In this document: piece by piece, positions 1 through 6,161 of the stretch
Numbering within the stretch: position 1 is the first letter of the stretch
Layout of the letters: every line of letters starts with the position of its first letter
NCBI GenBank assembly: GCA_020249025.1
Contig: JADCGM010000014.1
Coordinates: forward strand, 1 to 6,414
Reading direction: 5' to 3'
Length of the DNA stretch: 6,414 nt
Source: Alphaproteobacteria bacterium
GTDB taxonomy: Bacteria > Pseudomonadota > Alphaproteobacteria > Sphingomonadales > Sphingomonadaceae
The notes under the pieces: generated by a model
The model's input: only the letters and a program-made list of their open reading frames with translations
Databases searched by the model: none
What the model was told of the DNA's origin: nothing
Program-made: the position numbers and the translations under genes

Positions 1-273
1 CACGACATCGGCCTCGCCCACGAGCTCGCCGACGACCGTGCGGGGGCCGACGCCTGGGTCGAGGCCTGGATCAAGGCGCTGCTCGAGAATGCGCCGGGCG
101 CGGTCGCCGACGCCCGGGCGCTCGTTCGCGACCTCGCCGGACAGACGATCACGCCCGAACTCCGGGCCGACACCGCCCGCCGCATCGCCGCGCGCCGCGC
201 CGATCCGGAAGGCCGCGAGGGCGTCTCCGCCTTTCTCGGCAAGCGTAGACCGAACTGGAACATCGATGCGTAA
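1..273 (+). CDS. liuC: Enoyl-CoA hydratase/isomerase (crotonase) family, probably methylglutaconyl-CoA hydratase, 3' end only
   Basis: The open frame enters from the left edge and ends at TAA 271-273, giving the last 90 residues of a protein that would normally be about 260 long. The visible part is the helical C-terminal region of a crotonase. It contains the segment PEGREGVSAFLGKRRPNW, and an 'EG..AFL.KR.P.W' ending is typical of enoyl-CoA hydratases, including 3-methylglutaconyl-CoA hydratases. The oxyanion-hole and catalytic residues lie upstream and cannot be checked. The stop codon overlaps the start of the next gene by 8 nt, so translation is probably coupled. Placement directly before methylcrotonyl-CoA carboxylase alpha and isovaleryl-CoA dehydrogenase suggests that it hydrates 3-methylglutaconyl-CoA to HMG-CoA in leucine breakdown. 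The family call is firm. The exact substrate rests on the neighbours, and a general enoyl-CoA hydratase is the alternative. Confidence 0.82.
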   Translation, partial: HDIGLAHELADDRAGADAWVEAWIKALLENAPGAVADARALVRDLAGQTITPELRADTARRIAARRADPEGREGVSAFLGKRRPNWNIDA

Positions 274-2239
274 GATATTGATCGCAAACCGGGGCGAGAT
301 CGCGCGGCGGATCATCCGCACCGCGCACCGCATGGGGCTGGAGACGGTCGCGGTCTATTCCGACGCCGACGCCGACGCGCCGCATGTCCATGAAGCGACA
401 CAGGCGGTGCGGCTCGGGCCGGCGCCTGCCGCGGAATCCTATCTGCTCGTCGATCGCTTGCTCGACGCCGCGGCGCGCACGGGTGCAGATGCGGTGCACC
501 CCGGTTACGGCTTCCTCTCCGAGAACGCCGACTTCGCCGATGCCGTCCGCGACGCCGGCCTCACCTACATCGGCCCGCCCGCGGAGGCCGTGCGCGTCAT
601 GGGCCTGAAAGACGCGGCCAAGAAGGCGATGAAGGCAGCGGGCGTGCCCGTGACGCCGGGCTATCAGGGCGAGGATCAGGCGCTTCCGCGGCTCGAAAAG
701 GCCGCGCAGGCCATCGGCTATCCGCTGCTCATCAAGGCGGTCGCCGGCGGCGGCGGCAAGGGCATGCGCCGCGTCGACAGCGAAACCGAGTTCGCCGAGG
801 CGTTGATCGCCGCCAAGCGCGAGGCGCAGCGCAGCTTCGGCAACGACGGCGTGATGATCGAAAAGCTCATCGGCCGCCCGCGCCATGTCGAGGTGCAGGT
901 CTTCGCCGACCGCCACGGCAATGTCGTCCACCTGTTCGAGCGCGATTGCTCGTTGCAGCGCCGCCACCAGAAGGTCATCGAGGAGGCCCCCGCCCCCGGC
1001 TTGAGCGACCGCCTCCGCCACACGCTCGGCATCGCCGCGATCACCGCGGCGCACGCGATTTCCTATGAGGGCGCGGGCACCGTCGAGTTCATCCTCGACT
1101 GCGACGCGGTCGACGCCAACGGCGATCCCGCCTTTTATTTCATGGAGATGAACACGCGTCTTCAGGTCGAACATCCGGTGACCGAGCTCATCACCGGCTT
1201 CGATCTGGTCGAGTGGCAGATCCGCGTCGCGCGCGGCGAGAAGCTTCCGGCCGCGCAGGAAGACATCCGCATGTCCGGCCACGCCGTCGAGGCGCGGCTC
1301 TATGCCGAGGACGCCGACGCCGGCTTCCTGCCCGCAACCGGCCCGCTGAAGCGGCTGCGACTGCCGGAGGGTCTGCCGGGCGTGCGTATTGATGCCGGCG
1401 TCGCTGAAGGCGGCGAGGTGACGATCCACTACGATCCGATGATCGCCAAGGTCATCGCCCACGCCGCCGACCGCAACGTCGCCATCGACAGGCTCGTCGC
1501 CGCGCTCGACGGCTGCGTCGTCGACGGGGTCAAGACCAACCGCGGCTTCCTCGCCCGGCTGGCCGATCACGGCGCCTTCCGCGCCGGCGAGGTCGACACC
1601 GGCTTCATCGCCCGCCACGCCGATGACCTGAAGCCGACCGCCGAGGTGCCCGATCGCGTGCTGGCGATCGCCGCGCTCGCCATCGCCGCCGAGGGCGACG
1701 CCCGCCCGCCGCGCACGCTGTTCGAGGCGCTGGGCCCGTTCCGCATCAACCTCGCCGCCGAACGCCACATCGATCTCTACGTCGGCGAGGAGGTGCGCAC
1801 GCTGGGGCTGACCGAGGGCAAGGTCACCGGGCTCGGCGAGCCGATGCCCGCGACCGGCCGCTGGCGCGACGCGGTCCAGTTCGAGGCCGATTTCGGCGGC
1901 GACATGGTGCGCGCCGTGGTCCTGAAGGACGCCGACAGCATCGAGGTCCGCCTCGGCGGCCGCGCTTTCCGCCTCGGCCTGACCCCGCCGCGCGCAGGCA
2001 GCGGCGGCGACGCCTCCGACGGCAAGGTCCGCGCCCCGATGCCCGGCCGCGTCCTCCAGCTCGCCGTCGCCGCGGGCCAGACCGTCGCCGCCGGCGACCG
2101 CCTGCTCGTCCTCGAGGCCATGAAGATGGAACACCGCCTCACCGCCCCCGCTGCCGGCAAGGTGCTGAGCATCGGCGCAGCGGAAGGCGATCAGGTCGCA
2201 GAAGGCACGGTGCTGGTCGAAATCGAAGCGGCCGATTGA
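266..2239 (+). CDS. liuD: Methylcrotonyl-CoA carboxylase, biotin-containing alpha subunit
   Basis: The 657-residue protein combines biotin carboxylase and biotin carrier domains. It carries out ATP-dependent carboxylation of biotin and, with a beta carboxyltransferase subunit (LiuB, not in this window), converts 3-methylcrotonyl-CoA to 3-methylglutaconyl-CoA in the cytoplasm. The N-terminal MRKILIANRGEIA is the standard biotin carboxylase opening and fixes the ATG at 266. The ATP-grasp glycine loop GGGGKGM is at residues 161-167. The active-site block EMNTRLQVEHPVTE begins at Glu294 and includes Asn296, Arg298 and Glu302. After the BC C-terminal domain (to about 445) and a linker region, a biotinyl domain ends the protein, with AMKM and biotinylated Lys620 37 residues from the C-terminus. 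Propionyl-CoA or acetyl-CoA carboxylase subunits share this architecture, so the MCC assignment rests on AMKMEH, overall length and the adjacent liuA and liuC-like genes. No strong ribosome binding site is visible, and the start overlaps the upstream stop by 8 nt, consistent with coupling. Confidence 0.93.
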   Translation: MRKILIANRGEIARRIIRTAHRMGLETVAVYSDADADAPHVHEATQAVRLGPAPAAESYLLVDRLLDAAARTGADAVHPGYGFLSENADFADAVRDAGLTYIGPPAEAVRVMGLKDAAKKAMKAAGVPVTPGYQGEDQALPRLEKAAQAIGYPLLIKAVAGGGGKGMRRVDSETEFAEALIAAKREAQRSFGNDGVMIEKLIGRPRHVEVQVFADRHGNVVHLFERDCSLQRRHQKVIEEAPAPGLSDRLRHTLGIAAITAAHAISYEGAGTVEFILDCDAVDANGDPAFYFMEMNTRLQVEHPVTELITGFDLVEWQIRVARGEKLPAAQEDIRMSGHAVEARLYAEDADAGFLPATGPLKRLRLPEGLPGVRIDAGVAEGGEVTIHYDPMIAKVIAHAADRNVAIDRLVAALDGCVVDGVKTNRGFLARLADHGAFRAGEVDTGFIARHADDLKPTAEVPDRVLAIAALAIAAEGDARPPRTLFEALGPFRINLAAERHIDLYVGEEVRTLGLTEGKVTGLGEPMPATGRWRDAVQFEADFGGDMVRAVVLKDADSIEVRLGGRAFRLGLTPPRAGSGGDASDGKVRAPMPGRVLQLAVAAGQTVAAGDRLLVLEAMKMEHRLTAPAAGKVLSIGAAEGDQVAEGTVLVEIEAAD

Positions 2240-2273
2240 TCGCCTCCTCCCCTTGGGGAACGGCGGTCGCTAT

Positions 2274-2280
2274 AGGGGAA
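2274..2280 (+). promoter_or_regulatory. Ribosome binding site of liuA
   Basis: AGGGGAA lies 2 nt before the ATG at 2283. This close purine-rich match supports ATG 2283 over the in-frame TTG at 2253, which would add ten residues (MGNGGRYRGS) that do not resemble the family's N-terminus. The spacing is shorter than ideal. Confidence 0.6.
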
Positions 2281-2282
2281 GC

Positions 2283-3452
2283 ATGACCACATCCCTCCCC
2301 CTCCTCCGCTTCGATCACGGCGACACCATCGAGATGCTGCGCGATTCGATCCGCGCCTTCGCCGAAGCCGAGATCGCGCCGCGTGCCGCCGAGATCGACG
2401 CGACCAACACCTTTCCCCGCGACCTGTGGCCGAAGCTCGGCGCGCTCGGGCTGCATGGCATCACCGTCAAGGAAGAGGATGGCGGCGCGGGCCTCGGCTA
2501 TCTGGCGCATGTCATCGCGGTCGAGGAGATCGGCCGCGCCTCGGCCTCGGTCGCGCTCAGCTACGGCGCGCATTCCAATCTCTGCATCAACCAGATCGCG
2601 CGCTGGGGCACTTCTGAGCAGAAGGCCCGCTATCTGCCCAAGCTCATCTCGGGCGAGCATGTCGGCTCGCTCGCCATGTCGGAGCCCGGCTCGGGCTCGG
2701 ACGTCGTCTCGATGCGGCTGCGCGCTGAGAAGCGCAACGACCGCTACGTCCTCAACGGCAACAAGTTCTGGATCACCAACGGCCCGCACGCCGACACGCT
2801 CGTCGTCTACGGCAAGACCGACCCCGACGCGGGCCCCAAGGGCATCACCGCCTTCCTCATTGAAAAGGGCATGAAGGGCTTCTCGACCGCGCAGAAGCTC
2901 GACAAGCTCGGCATGCGCGGCTCGGACACCTGCGAGCTGGTCTTCGAGGATTGCGAGGTGCCCTACGAGAACGTCCTCGGCATGGAAGGCCGCGGCGTTC
3001 AGGTGCTGATGTCGGGCCTCGACTATGAGCGCGTCGTGCTGTCGGGCGGGCCGCTCGGCATCATGCAGGCCTGCCTCGACGTCGTCGTGCCCTATGTCCA
3101 TGAGCGCAAGCAGTTCGGCCAGGCCATCGGCGAGTTCCAGCTGATGCAGGGCAAGCTCGCCGACATGTATGTCGCGCTGTCGACCGCGCGCGCCTACGTC
3201 TACGCCGTGGCGCAGGCGTGCGACCGCGGCGAGACCGCGCGCAAGGATGCCGCCGGCGCGATCCTCTACTCGGCCGAGAAGGCGACATGGATGGCGCTGG
3301 AGGCGATCCAGGCGCTGGGCGGCAACGGCTACATCAACGAATATCCGACCGGCCGGCTGCTGCGCGACGCCAAGCTCTACGAGATCGGCGCGGGCACCAG
3401 CGAGATCCGCCGCTATCTCATCGGCCGCGAGCTCTTCGCCGAAACCGCCTGA
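2283..3452 (+). CDS. liuA: Isovaleryl-CoA dehydrogenase
   Basis: The 389-residue acyl-CoA dehydrogenase is full length for the family. This FAD enzyme oxidises isovaleryl-CoA to 3-methylcrotonyl-CoA, the substrate of the carboxylase encoded just upstream, and passes electrons to electron-transfer flavoprotein. The N-terminal helical domain runs to about residue 125. The flavin-contacting signature AMSEPGSGSDV is at 131-141, followed by the beta domain, in which FWITNG is visible. The second family signature, QALGGNGYINEYPTGRLLRD, starts at Gln343. The segment LDYERVVLSGGPLG carries Glu249, which aligns with the catalytic glutamate of human isovaleryl-CoA dehydrogenase (Glu254). In most other acyl-CoA dehydrogenases the catalytic base sits in the C-terminal part, so this position is the main reason for the specific call. 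It follows liuD after a 43-nt gap, the longest in the forward block, and its stop codon overlaps the next gene's ribosome binding site. Confidence 0.95.
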   Translation: MTTSLPLLRFDHGDTIEMLRDSIRAFAEAEIAPRAAEIDATNTFPRDLWPKLGALGLHGITVKEEDGGAGLGYLAHVIAVEEIGRASASVALSYGAHSNLCINQIARWGTSEQKARYLPKLISGEHVGSLAMSEPGSGSDVVSMRLRAEKRNDRYVLNGNKFWITNGPHADTLVVYGKTDPDAGPKGITAFLIEKGMKGFSTAQKLDKLGMRGSDTCELVFEDCEVPYENVLGMEGRGVQVLMSGLDYERVVLSGGPLGIMQACLDVVVPYVHERKQFGQAIGEFQLMQGKLADMYVALSTARAYVYAVAQACDRGETARKDAAGAILYSAEKATWMALEAIQALGGNGYINEYPTGRLLRDAKLYEIGAGTSEIRRYLIGRELFAETA

Positions 3453-3457
3453 GGAGG
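3451..3457 (+). promoter_or_regulatory. Ribosome binding site of the RidA-like gene
   Basis: GAGGAGG lies 5 nt before the ATG at 3463 and overlaps the last two bases of the liuA stop codon. It is the strongest Shine-Dalgarno match in the window. It firmly sets the start that includes the signal peptide, and it implies good independent translation of this gene. Confidence 0.8.
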
Positions 3458-3462
3458 CCCCC

Positions 3463-3972
3463 ATGCGCCAGGTCGCCATCGCGCTTGCGCTGCTCGCCGC
3501 ACCGGCAGCCGCCGCCACGCCTGAGGAGCGACTGGCGGCCGCCGGCTTCACCCTGCCCGAACCGACCAAGCCGATCGCGACCTATGTGACGTCGGTCGAG
3601 ACCGGCAACCTGCTGTTCCTCTCCGGCCACGGCGAGTGCGGGCCGAACCGCACCCTCGGCAAGGTCGGCAAGGATCTGACCGTCGAGCAGGCGCAGGCCG
3701 CCGCCCAGCGCACGGGTCTGTGCATGCTGGCGACGATGAAGGCGGCGCTCGGCGAGCTGTCGCGGGTCAAGCGCGTCGTGCGCGTGCTCGGCTTCGTCAA
3801 CGCGACGCCTGAGTTCACGCAGCACCCGGCGGTGATCAACGGCTTCTCCAACGTCATGGTCGTCGCCTTCGGCGATGCGGGCAAAGCCGCGCGCGCGGCG
3901 GTCGGCGCACCGTCGCTGCCGCTCGGCATGGCGGTCGAGGTCGAGGCGACGGTCGAGATCGCGCCGCGCTGA
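3463..3972 (+). CDS. RidA/YjgF/UK114-family protein with predicted signal peptide
   Basis: The 169-residue protein has a short n-region (MRQ), a hydrophobic stretch VAIALALLAAPAAAA, and a likely signal peptidase I site after Ala17 or Ala18. The mature part, starting TPEERLAAAGF, is a complete RidA-family domain of about 150 residues, resembling the longer COG0251 branch rather than canonical 128-residue RidA. Typical signs are GNLLFLSG (48-55), the LGKVGKDLTVEQAQ segment (65-78) and the C-terminal LPLGMAVEVEATVEI. Arg144 aligns with the substrate carboxylate-binding arginine of RidA (Arg105 in E. coli), and Glu161 lies in the conserved VEVEA strand. RidA enzymes hydrolyse reactive enamines and imines such as 2-aminoacrylate in the cytoplasm. 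This homologue is probably periplasmic, so its substrate is unknown. Cys59 and Cys87 are its only cysteines. It starts 10 nt after liuA and ends 1 nt before mobA, so it is almost certainly co-transcribed with them. Family call firm, function not assigned. Confidence 0.88.
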   Translation: MRQVAIALALLAAPAAAATPEERLAAAGFTLPEPTKPIATYVTSVETGNLLFLSGHGECGPNRTLGKVGKDLTVEQAQAAAQRTGLCMLATMKAALGELSRVKRVVRVLGFVNATPEFTQHPAVINGFSNVMVVAFGDAGKAARAAVGAPSLPLGMAVEVEATVEIAPR

Positions 3973-3973
3973 C

Positions 3974-4504
3974 GTGCAGCGGCTGGGGGCCATTCTTGCC
4001 GGCGGGACCGGCCGCCGCTTCGGATCGGACAAGGCGCTGGCGCTGCTCGGCGACAAGCCGCTGATCGCCCATGTCGCCGCGCGCCTCGGGCCGCAGGTCG
4101 AGAGCCTTGTCGTCTGCGGGCGCGATTGGGACGGCCTGCCCCGGCTCGATGACCGCCCGCGCGCCGGGCTGGGCCCGCTCGGCGGACTGTGCGCCGCGCT
4201 GACGCATGCCGAGGCGCTGGGGATGGACGCGGTCCTCACCGCTCCCGTGGACGCGCCGACCCTGCCGCGCGACATCGCCGCGCTGCTCGCCAGGGGCCGT
4301 GCGCCCGCAGTCCTCGCCGGCCAGCCGCTGATCGGCCTCTGGCCCTCGGCACTGGCGACGCCGCTGGCGCGCTACCTCGCGGATACGTCCGATCTGTCGG
4401 TGCAGCGCTGGGTGACGACCGTCGGCGCCCGCCGGGTCCGCGGGCCGATCCTGCCCAACATCAACACGCCCAATGATATGGCGGTGCTGGCGGCAGCGCT
4501 CTAG
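3974..4504 (+). CDS. mobA: Molybdenum cofactor guanylyltransferase
   Basis: The 176-residue protein is slightly shorter than E. coli MobA (194). MobA transfers GMP from GTP to molybdopterin to form the guanine dinucleotide cofactor used by DMSO-reductase-family molybdoenzymes in the cytoplasm. The nucleotide-binding loop ILAGGTGRRFGSDKA spans residues 7-21, with Lys20 conserved. GLGPLGGL near residues 61-68 is the second conserved glycine-rich segment. APVDAP contains Asp93, the expected metal ligand. NINTPND near the C-terminus is the usual terminal motif. The start is taken as GTG 3974, one base after the previous stop, because the glycine loop then begins at residue 7 as in the family; no ATG is available there. 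The upstream Shine-Dalgarno is weak, so translation probably depends on ribosomes finishing the RidA-like gene. No mobB or molybdoenzyme gene is nearby. Related NTP transferases such as MocA are possible but fit less well. Confidence 0.88.
   Translation: MQRLGAILAGGTGRRFGSDKALALLGDKPLIAHVAARLGPQVESLVVCGRDWDGLPRLDDRPRAGLGPLGGLCAALTHAEALGMDAVLTAPVDAPTLPRDIAALLARGRAPAVLAGQPLIGLWPSALATPLARYLADTSDLSVQRWVTTVGARRVRGPILPNINTPNDMAVLAAAL
4501..4504. other. Shared CTAG at convergent mobA and apaG stop codons
   Basis: The palindrome CTAG supplies TAG to mobA on the forward strand (4502-4504) and TAG to apaG on the reverse strand (4503-4501). There is no spacer, and I see no hairpin with a T-tract on either side, so the two transcripts must overlap or be ended by Rho. 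Confidence 0.9.
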
Positions 4505-4908
4505 TTCGGGCGTGCCTTGGCCTGCGGGCTGTCGAGGCTGAAGGGCGGGATGGCAACGTCGAAGCTTTCGCCGCCGCCATCGACCATCCGGTAGCTGCCG
4601 CGCATCATGCCTGACGCGGTCTCCAGCGGACAGCCCGAGACATAGTCGTAAGCGCGCCCCGGCTCGACGATCGGCTGCTCGCCGACGACGCCGAGGCCTT
4701 TCACCTCTTCGATCTTCCCGCGCGCGTCGGTGATGATCCAGTGGCGGCTGATGAGCTGGACGGGCTCGCGGCCGTCGTTCTCGATGCGGATATGATAGGA
4801 CCAGACCCAGCGGCCGCTGCGCGGGTCCGACTGGTCGGGCAAATAGGCGGGCGACACGCGCACGGTCACGCCGCGGGTCGTCGCGCTATATGGAAACAGG
4901 ATCTTCAA
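4501..4908 (-). CDS. apaG: ApaG family protein (DUF525)
   Basis: The 135-residue protein is about ten residues longer than E. coli ApaG. It is a single fibronectin-type-III-like beta domain. Family hallmarks in order are YSATTRGVTVRV (7-18), WVWSYHIRIEN (34-44), LISRHWIITDARG (52-64), the glycine motif GLGVVG (71-76), YDYVSGCPL (87-95) and MRGSYRMV (102-109). The biochemical role of ApaG is not settled. In enterobacteria it is encoded with the diadenosine tetraphosphatase ApaH and has been linked to magnesium and cobalt handling, but apaH is not visible here. The start is inferred as TTG 4908, because the family N-terminus aligns there and the frame further upstream runs through metZ in an unrelated reading. 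The TTG overlaps the metZ stop in TTGA, so translation is likely coupled to metZ; a GGTGGGG stretch just upstream may assist. The last ten or so residues (SPQAKARPN) form a polar tail. Confidence 0.9.
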   Translation of the reverse strand: MKILFPYSATTRGVTVRVSPAYLPDQSDPRSGRWVWSYHIRIENDGREPVQLISRHWIITDARGKIEEVKGLGVVGEQPIVEPGRAYDYVSGCPLETASGMMRGSYRMVDGGGESFDVAIPPFSLDSPQAKARPN

Positions 4909-6113
4909 AGCCCCACCCGATCGAGCGCCTGCCCCAGATCGTCGATCAGATCCTGCGCGTCCTCGAGCCCCACCGACAGACGCAGCATCCCCTCGCCGAT
5001 CCCCATCGCCTCCCGCGTCTCCGCCGACACGCTGTAGTGCGTCGTCGACGCCGGATGCGTCATGAGGCTGCGAGAATCGCCGACATTGTTGGAAATGTCG
5101 ATAAGTTCCAGCGCATCGAGCAGCGCATGCGCGCGGGGGCGCCCGCCATCGAGCGTCATCGCCATGATCGTGCCGCCCGCCGACATCTGCTGCATCGCCA
5201 GCTCGTGCTGGGGATGACTCGCCAGACCCGGGTACAGAACGGTCACGCCGCGCCGTTCGAGGAAACGGGCGACACGCAATGCATTCTCGCAGGCGCGCGA
5301 GACCCGGAGATCGAGCGTTTCCAGCGACTTCAGCACCACCCACGCATTGAACGGCGAAAGGTTCGGGCCGGTGTGGCGGGTGAAGGCGAGGAGCGTCTTC
5401 TCCATCCACTCCGCCGGGCCGAGCACCGCGCCCGCCAGGACCCGCCCCTGCCCGTCCATGAGCTTGGTCGCCGAATAGGCGACGACGTCCGCCCCGAACT
5501 CGATCGGGCGCTGCAGCACCGGCGAGGCGAAAGCGTTGTCGACGATGACGAGCGCACCGGCGTCATGGCCGATATCGGAGATCGCACGGATGTCGGCGAT
5601 GTCGATGGTCGGGTTCGCGGGCGTCTCGAAGAAGAAGGCCTTGGTGTTCCGCCGCCGCGCCTTCGCCCAGGCCTGTGGGTCGCGGGCGTCGACAATGGTG
5701 GTCTCGACGCCGAAGCGCGGCAGGATCGTGTCGGTCAGCACTCGGCACGAGCCGAAGGCGGCCGCCCCCGCGACGAGATGGTCGCCCGCCGACAGATGGC
5801 TCATCAGCGCCGCCGACATCGCCGCCATGCCAGAGGCGGTGACCCGGCAGGCCTCCGCCCCTTCGAGCAGGCACAGCCGCTCTTCCAGCATCTGGACGGT
5901 GGGGTTCTGCAGCCGCGAATAGGTCATGCCCGGCCGCTCGCCGCGGAAGCGGGCGGCGGCTTCCTCCGCCTCGTCGTAGCAGAAGCCCGAGGTCATGAAG
6001 ATGGCCTCGGACGTCTCGCCGAACTCGGAACGGGCGGTGCCGCCGCGGACCGCCTGGGTGGCGGGCCGCCAGCGGCGGGTGACGGTACGGTCCTGACCGG
6101 TCGTGCGCTTCAT
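4905..6113 (-). CDS. metZ: O-succinylhomoserine sulfhydrylase
   Basis: The 402-residue PLP enzyme of the Cys/Met metabolism family is full length. It condenses O-succinylhomoserine with sulfide to form homocysteine, the direct-sulfhydrylation route to methionine, in the cytoplasm. The opening RRWRPATQAVRGG and the FGETSEAIF segment are characteristic of MetZ. Visible PLP-site elements are TYSRLQNPT (64-72, with Tyr65 and Arg67), SGMAA (94-98) for the phosphate, Asp192 in IVDNAF, and the Schiff-base Lys217 in SATKLMDGQGR. NNVGDSRSLMTHPASTTH near the C-terminus is also typical. O-acetylhomoserine sulfhydrylase, cystathionine gamma-synthase and methionine gamma-lyase are relatives, but the N-terminal motifs and DGQGR favour MetZ. 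ATG 6113 is the only start that keeps the conserved N-terminus. It has no Shine-Dalgarno sequence at normal spacing. A possible promoter and an inverted repeat lie immediately upstream. Its stop overlaps the apaG start by 4 nt. Confidence 0.93.
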   Translation of the reverse strand: MKRTTGQDRTVTRRWRPATQAVRGGTARSEFGETSEAIFMTSGFCYDEAEEAAARFRGERPGMTYSRLQNPTVQMLEERLCLLEGAEACRVTASGMAAMSAALMSHLSAGDHLVAGAAAFGSCRVLTDTILPRFGVETTIVDARDPQAWAKARRRNTKAFFFETPANPTIDIADIRAISDIGHDAGALVIVDNAFASPVLQRPIEFGADVVAYSATKLMDGQGRVLAGAVLGPAEWMEKTLLAFTRHTGPNLSPFNAWVVLKSLETLDLRVSRACENALRVARFLERRGVTVLYPGLASHPQHELAMQQMSAGGTIMAMTLDGGRPRAHALLDALELIDISNNVGDSRSLMTHPASTTHYSVSAETREAMGIGEGMLRLSVGLEDAQDLIDDLGQALDRVGL

Positions 6114-6138
6114 AGGCGGCGGTTTCTGCCCGCCGCCT
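6114..6138. repeat. Perfect 9-bp inverted repeat directly before metZ
   Basis: AGGCGGCGG (6114-6122) and CCGCCGCCT (6130-6138) are exact reverse complements around a 7-nt centre. The proximal arm abuts the metZ start codon and the centre coincides with the possible -10 hexamer. It could be an operator or, if transcribed from upstream, an RNA hairpin at the start of metZ. No T-tract follows, so a Rho-independent terminator is unlikely. Confidence 0.55.
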
Positions 6139-6151
6139 GCCGAAGCGTCAA
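6123..6151 (-). promoter_or_regulatory. Possible metZ promoter (-35 TTGACG, -10 CAGAAA)
   Basis: On the reverse strand TTGACG (6151-6146) matches the sigma-70 -35 consensus at five of six positions. It is followed after exactly 17 nt by CAGAAA (6128-6123), which matches TATAAT at only three of six. The element fits entirely in the 48-nt gap between the DUF2171 gene and metZ. If it is active, transcription would start about 0 to 5 nt before the metZ ATG. Confidence 0.35.
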
Positions 6152-6161
6152 CGAAAAGGCC

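Noticed and set aside
38..265. Upstream extension of the liuD frame, giving a 733-residue protein
   Set aside because: The extra 76 residues are Arg/Pro/Ser-rich and overlap the liuC-like coding frame; the biotin carboxylase family begins at the ATG at 266.
149..2134. 661-codon open frame on the reverse strand opposite liuD
   Set aside because: Its composition (runs of Gly, Ala, Asp, Arg) is that of an antisense frame in GC-rich coding DNA; it has no recognisable domain, and the forward strand encodes an intact carboxylase subunit.
2248..2259. TCCCC-TT-GGGGA palindrome between liuD and liuA
   Set aside because: A two-base loop cannot form a stable hairpin, and there is no T-tract; too short to call a terminator or operator.
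2236..2282. Possible promoter with CTATAG-like -10 before liuA
   Set aside because: CTATAG at 2270-2275 has no acceptable -35 element 16-18 nt upstream; the TTG-containing elements are at the wrong spacing.
2139..3569. 476-codon open frame on the reverse strand opposite liuA
   Set aside because: Same antisense effect of high third-position GC; it matches no family and covers a fully conserved dehydrogenase.
3418..4275. 285-codon reverse frame across the RidA-like gene and mobA
   Set aside because: Low-complexity Arg/Ser/Ala-rich translation, overlapping two recognisable genes; no supporting start signal.
6114..6161. SAM-II type riboswitch before metZ, as found before methionine genes in some alphaproteobacteria
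   Set aside because: The gap is only 48 nt and shows a simple hairpin repeat, without the pseudoknot sequence pattern expected of SAM-II.
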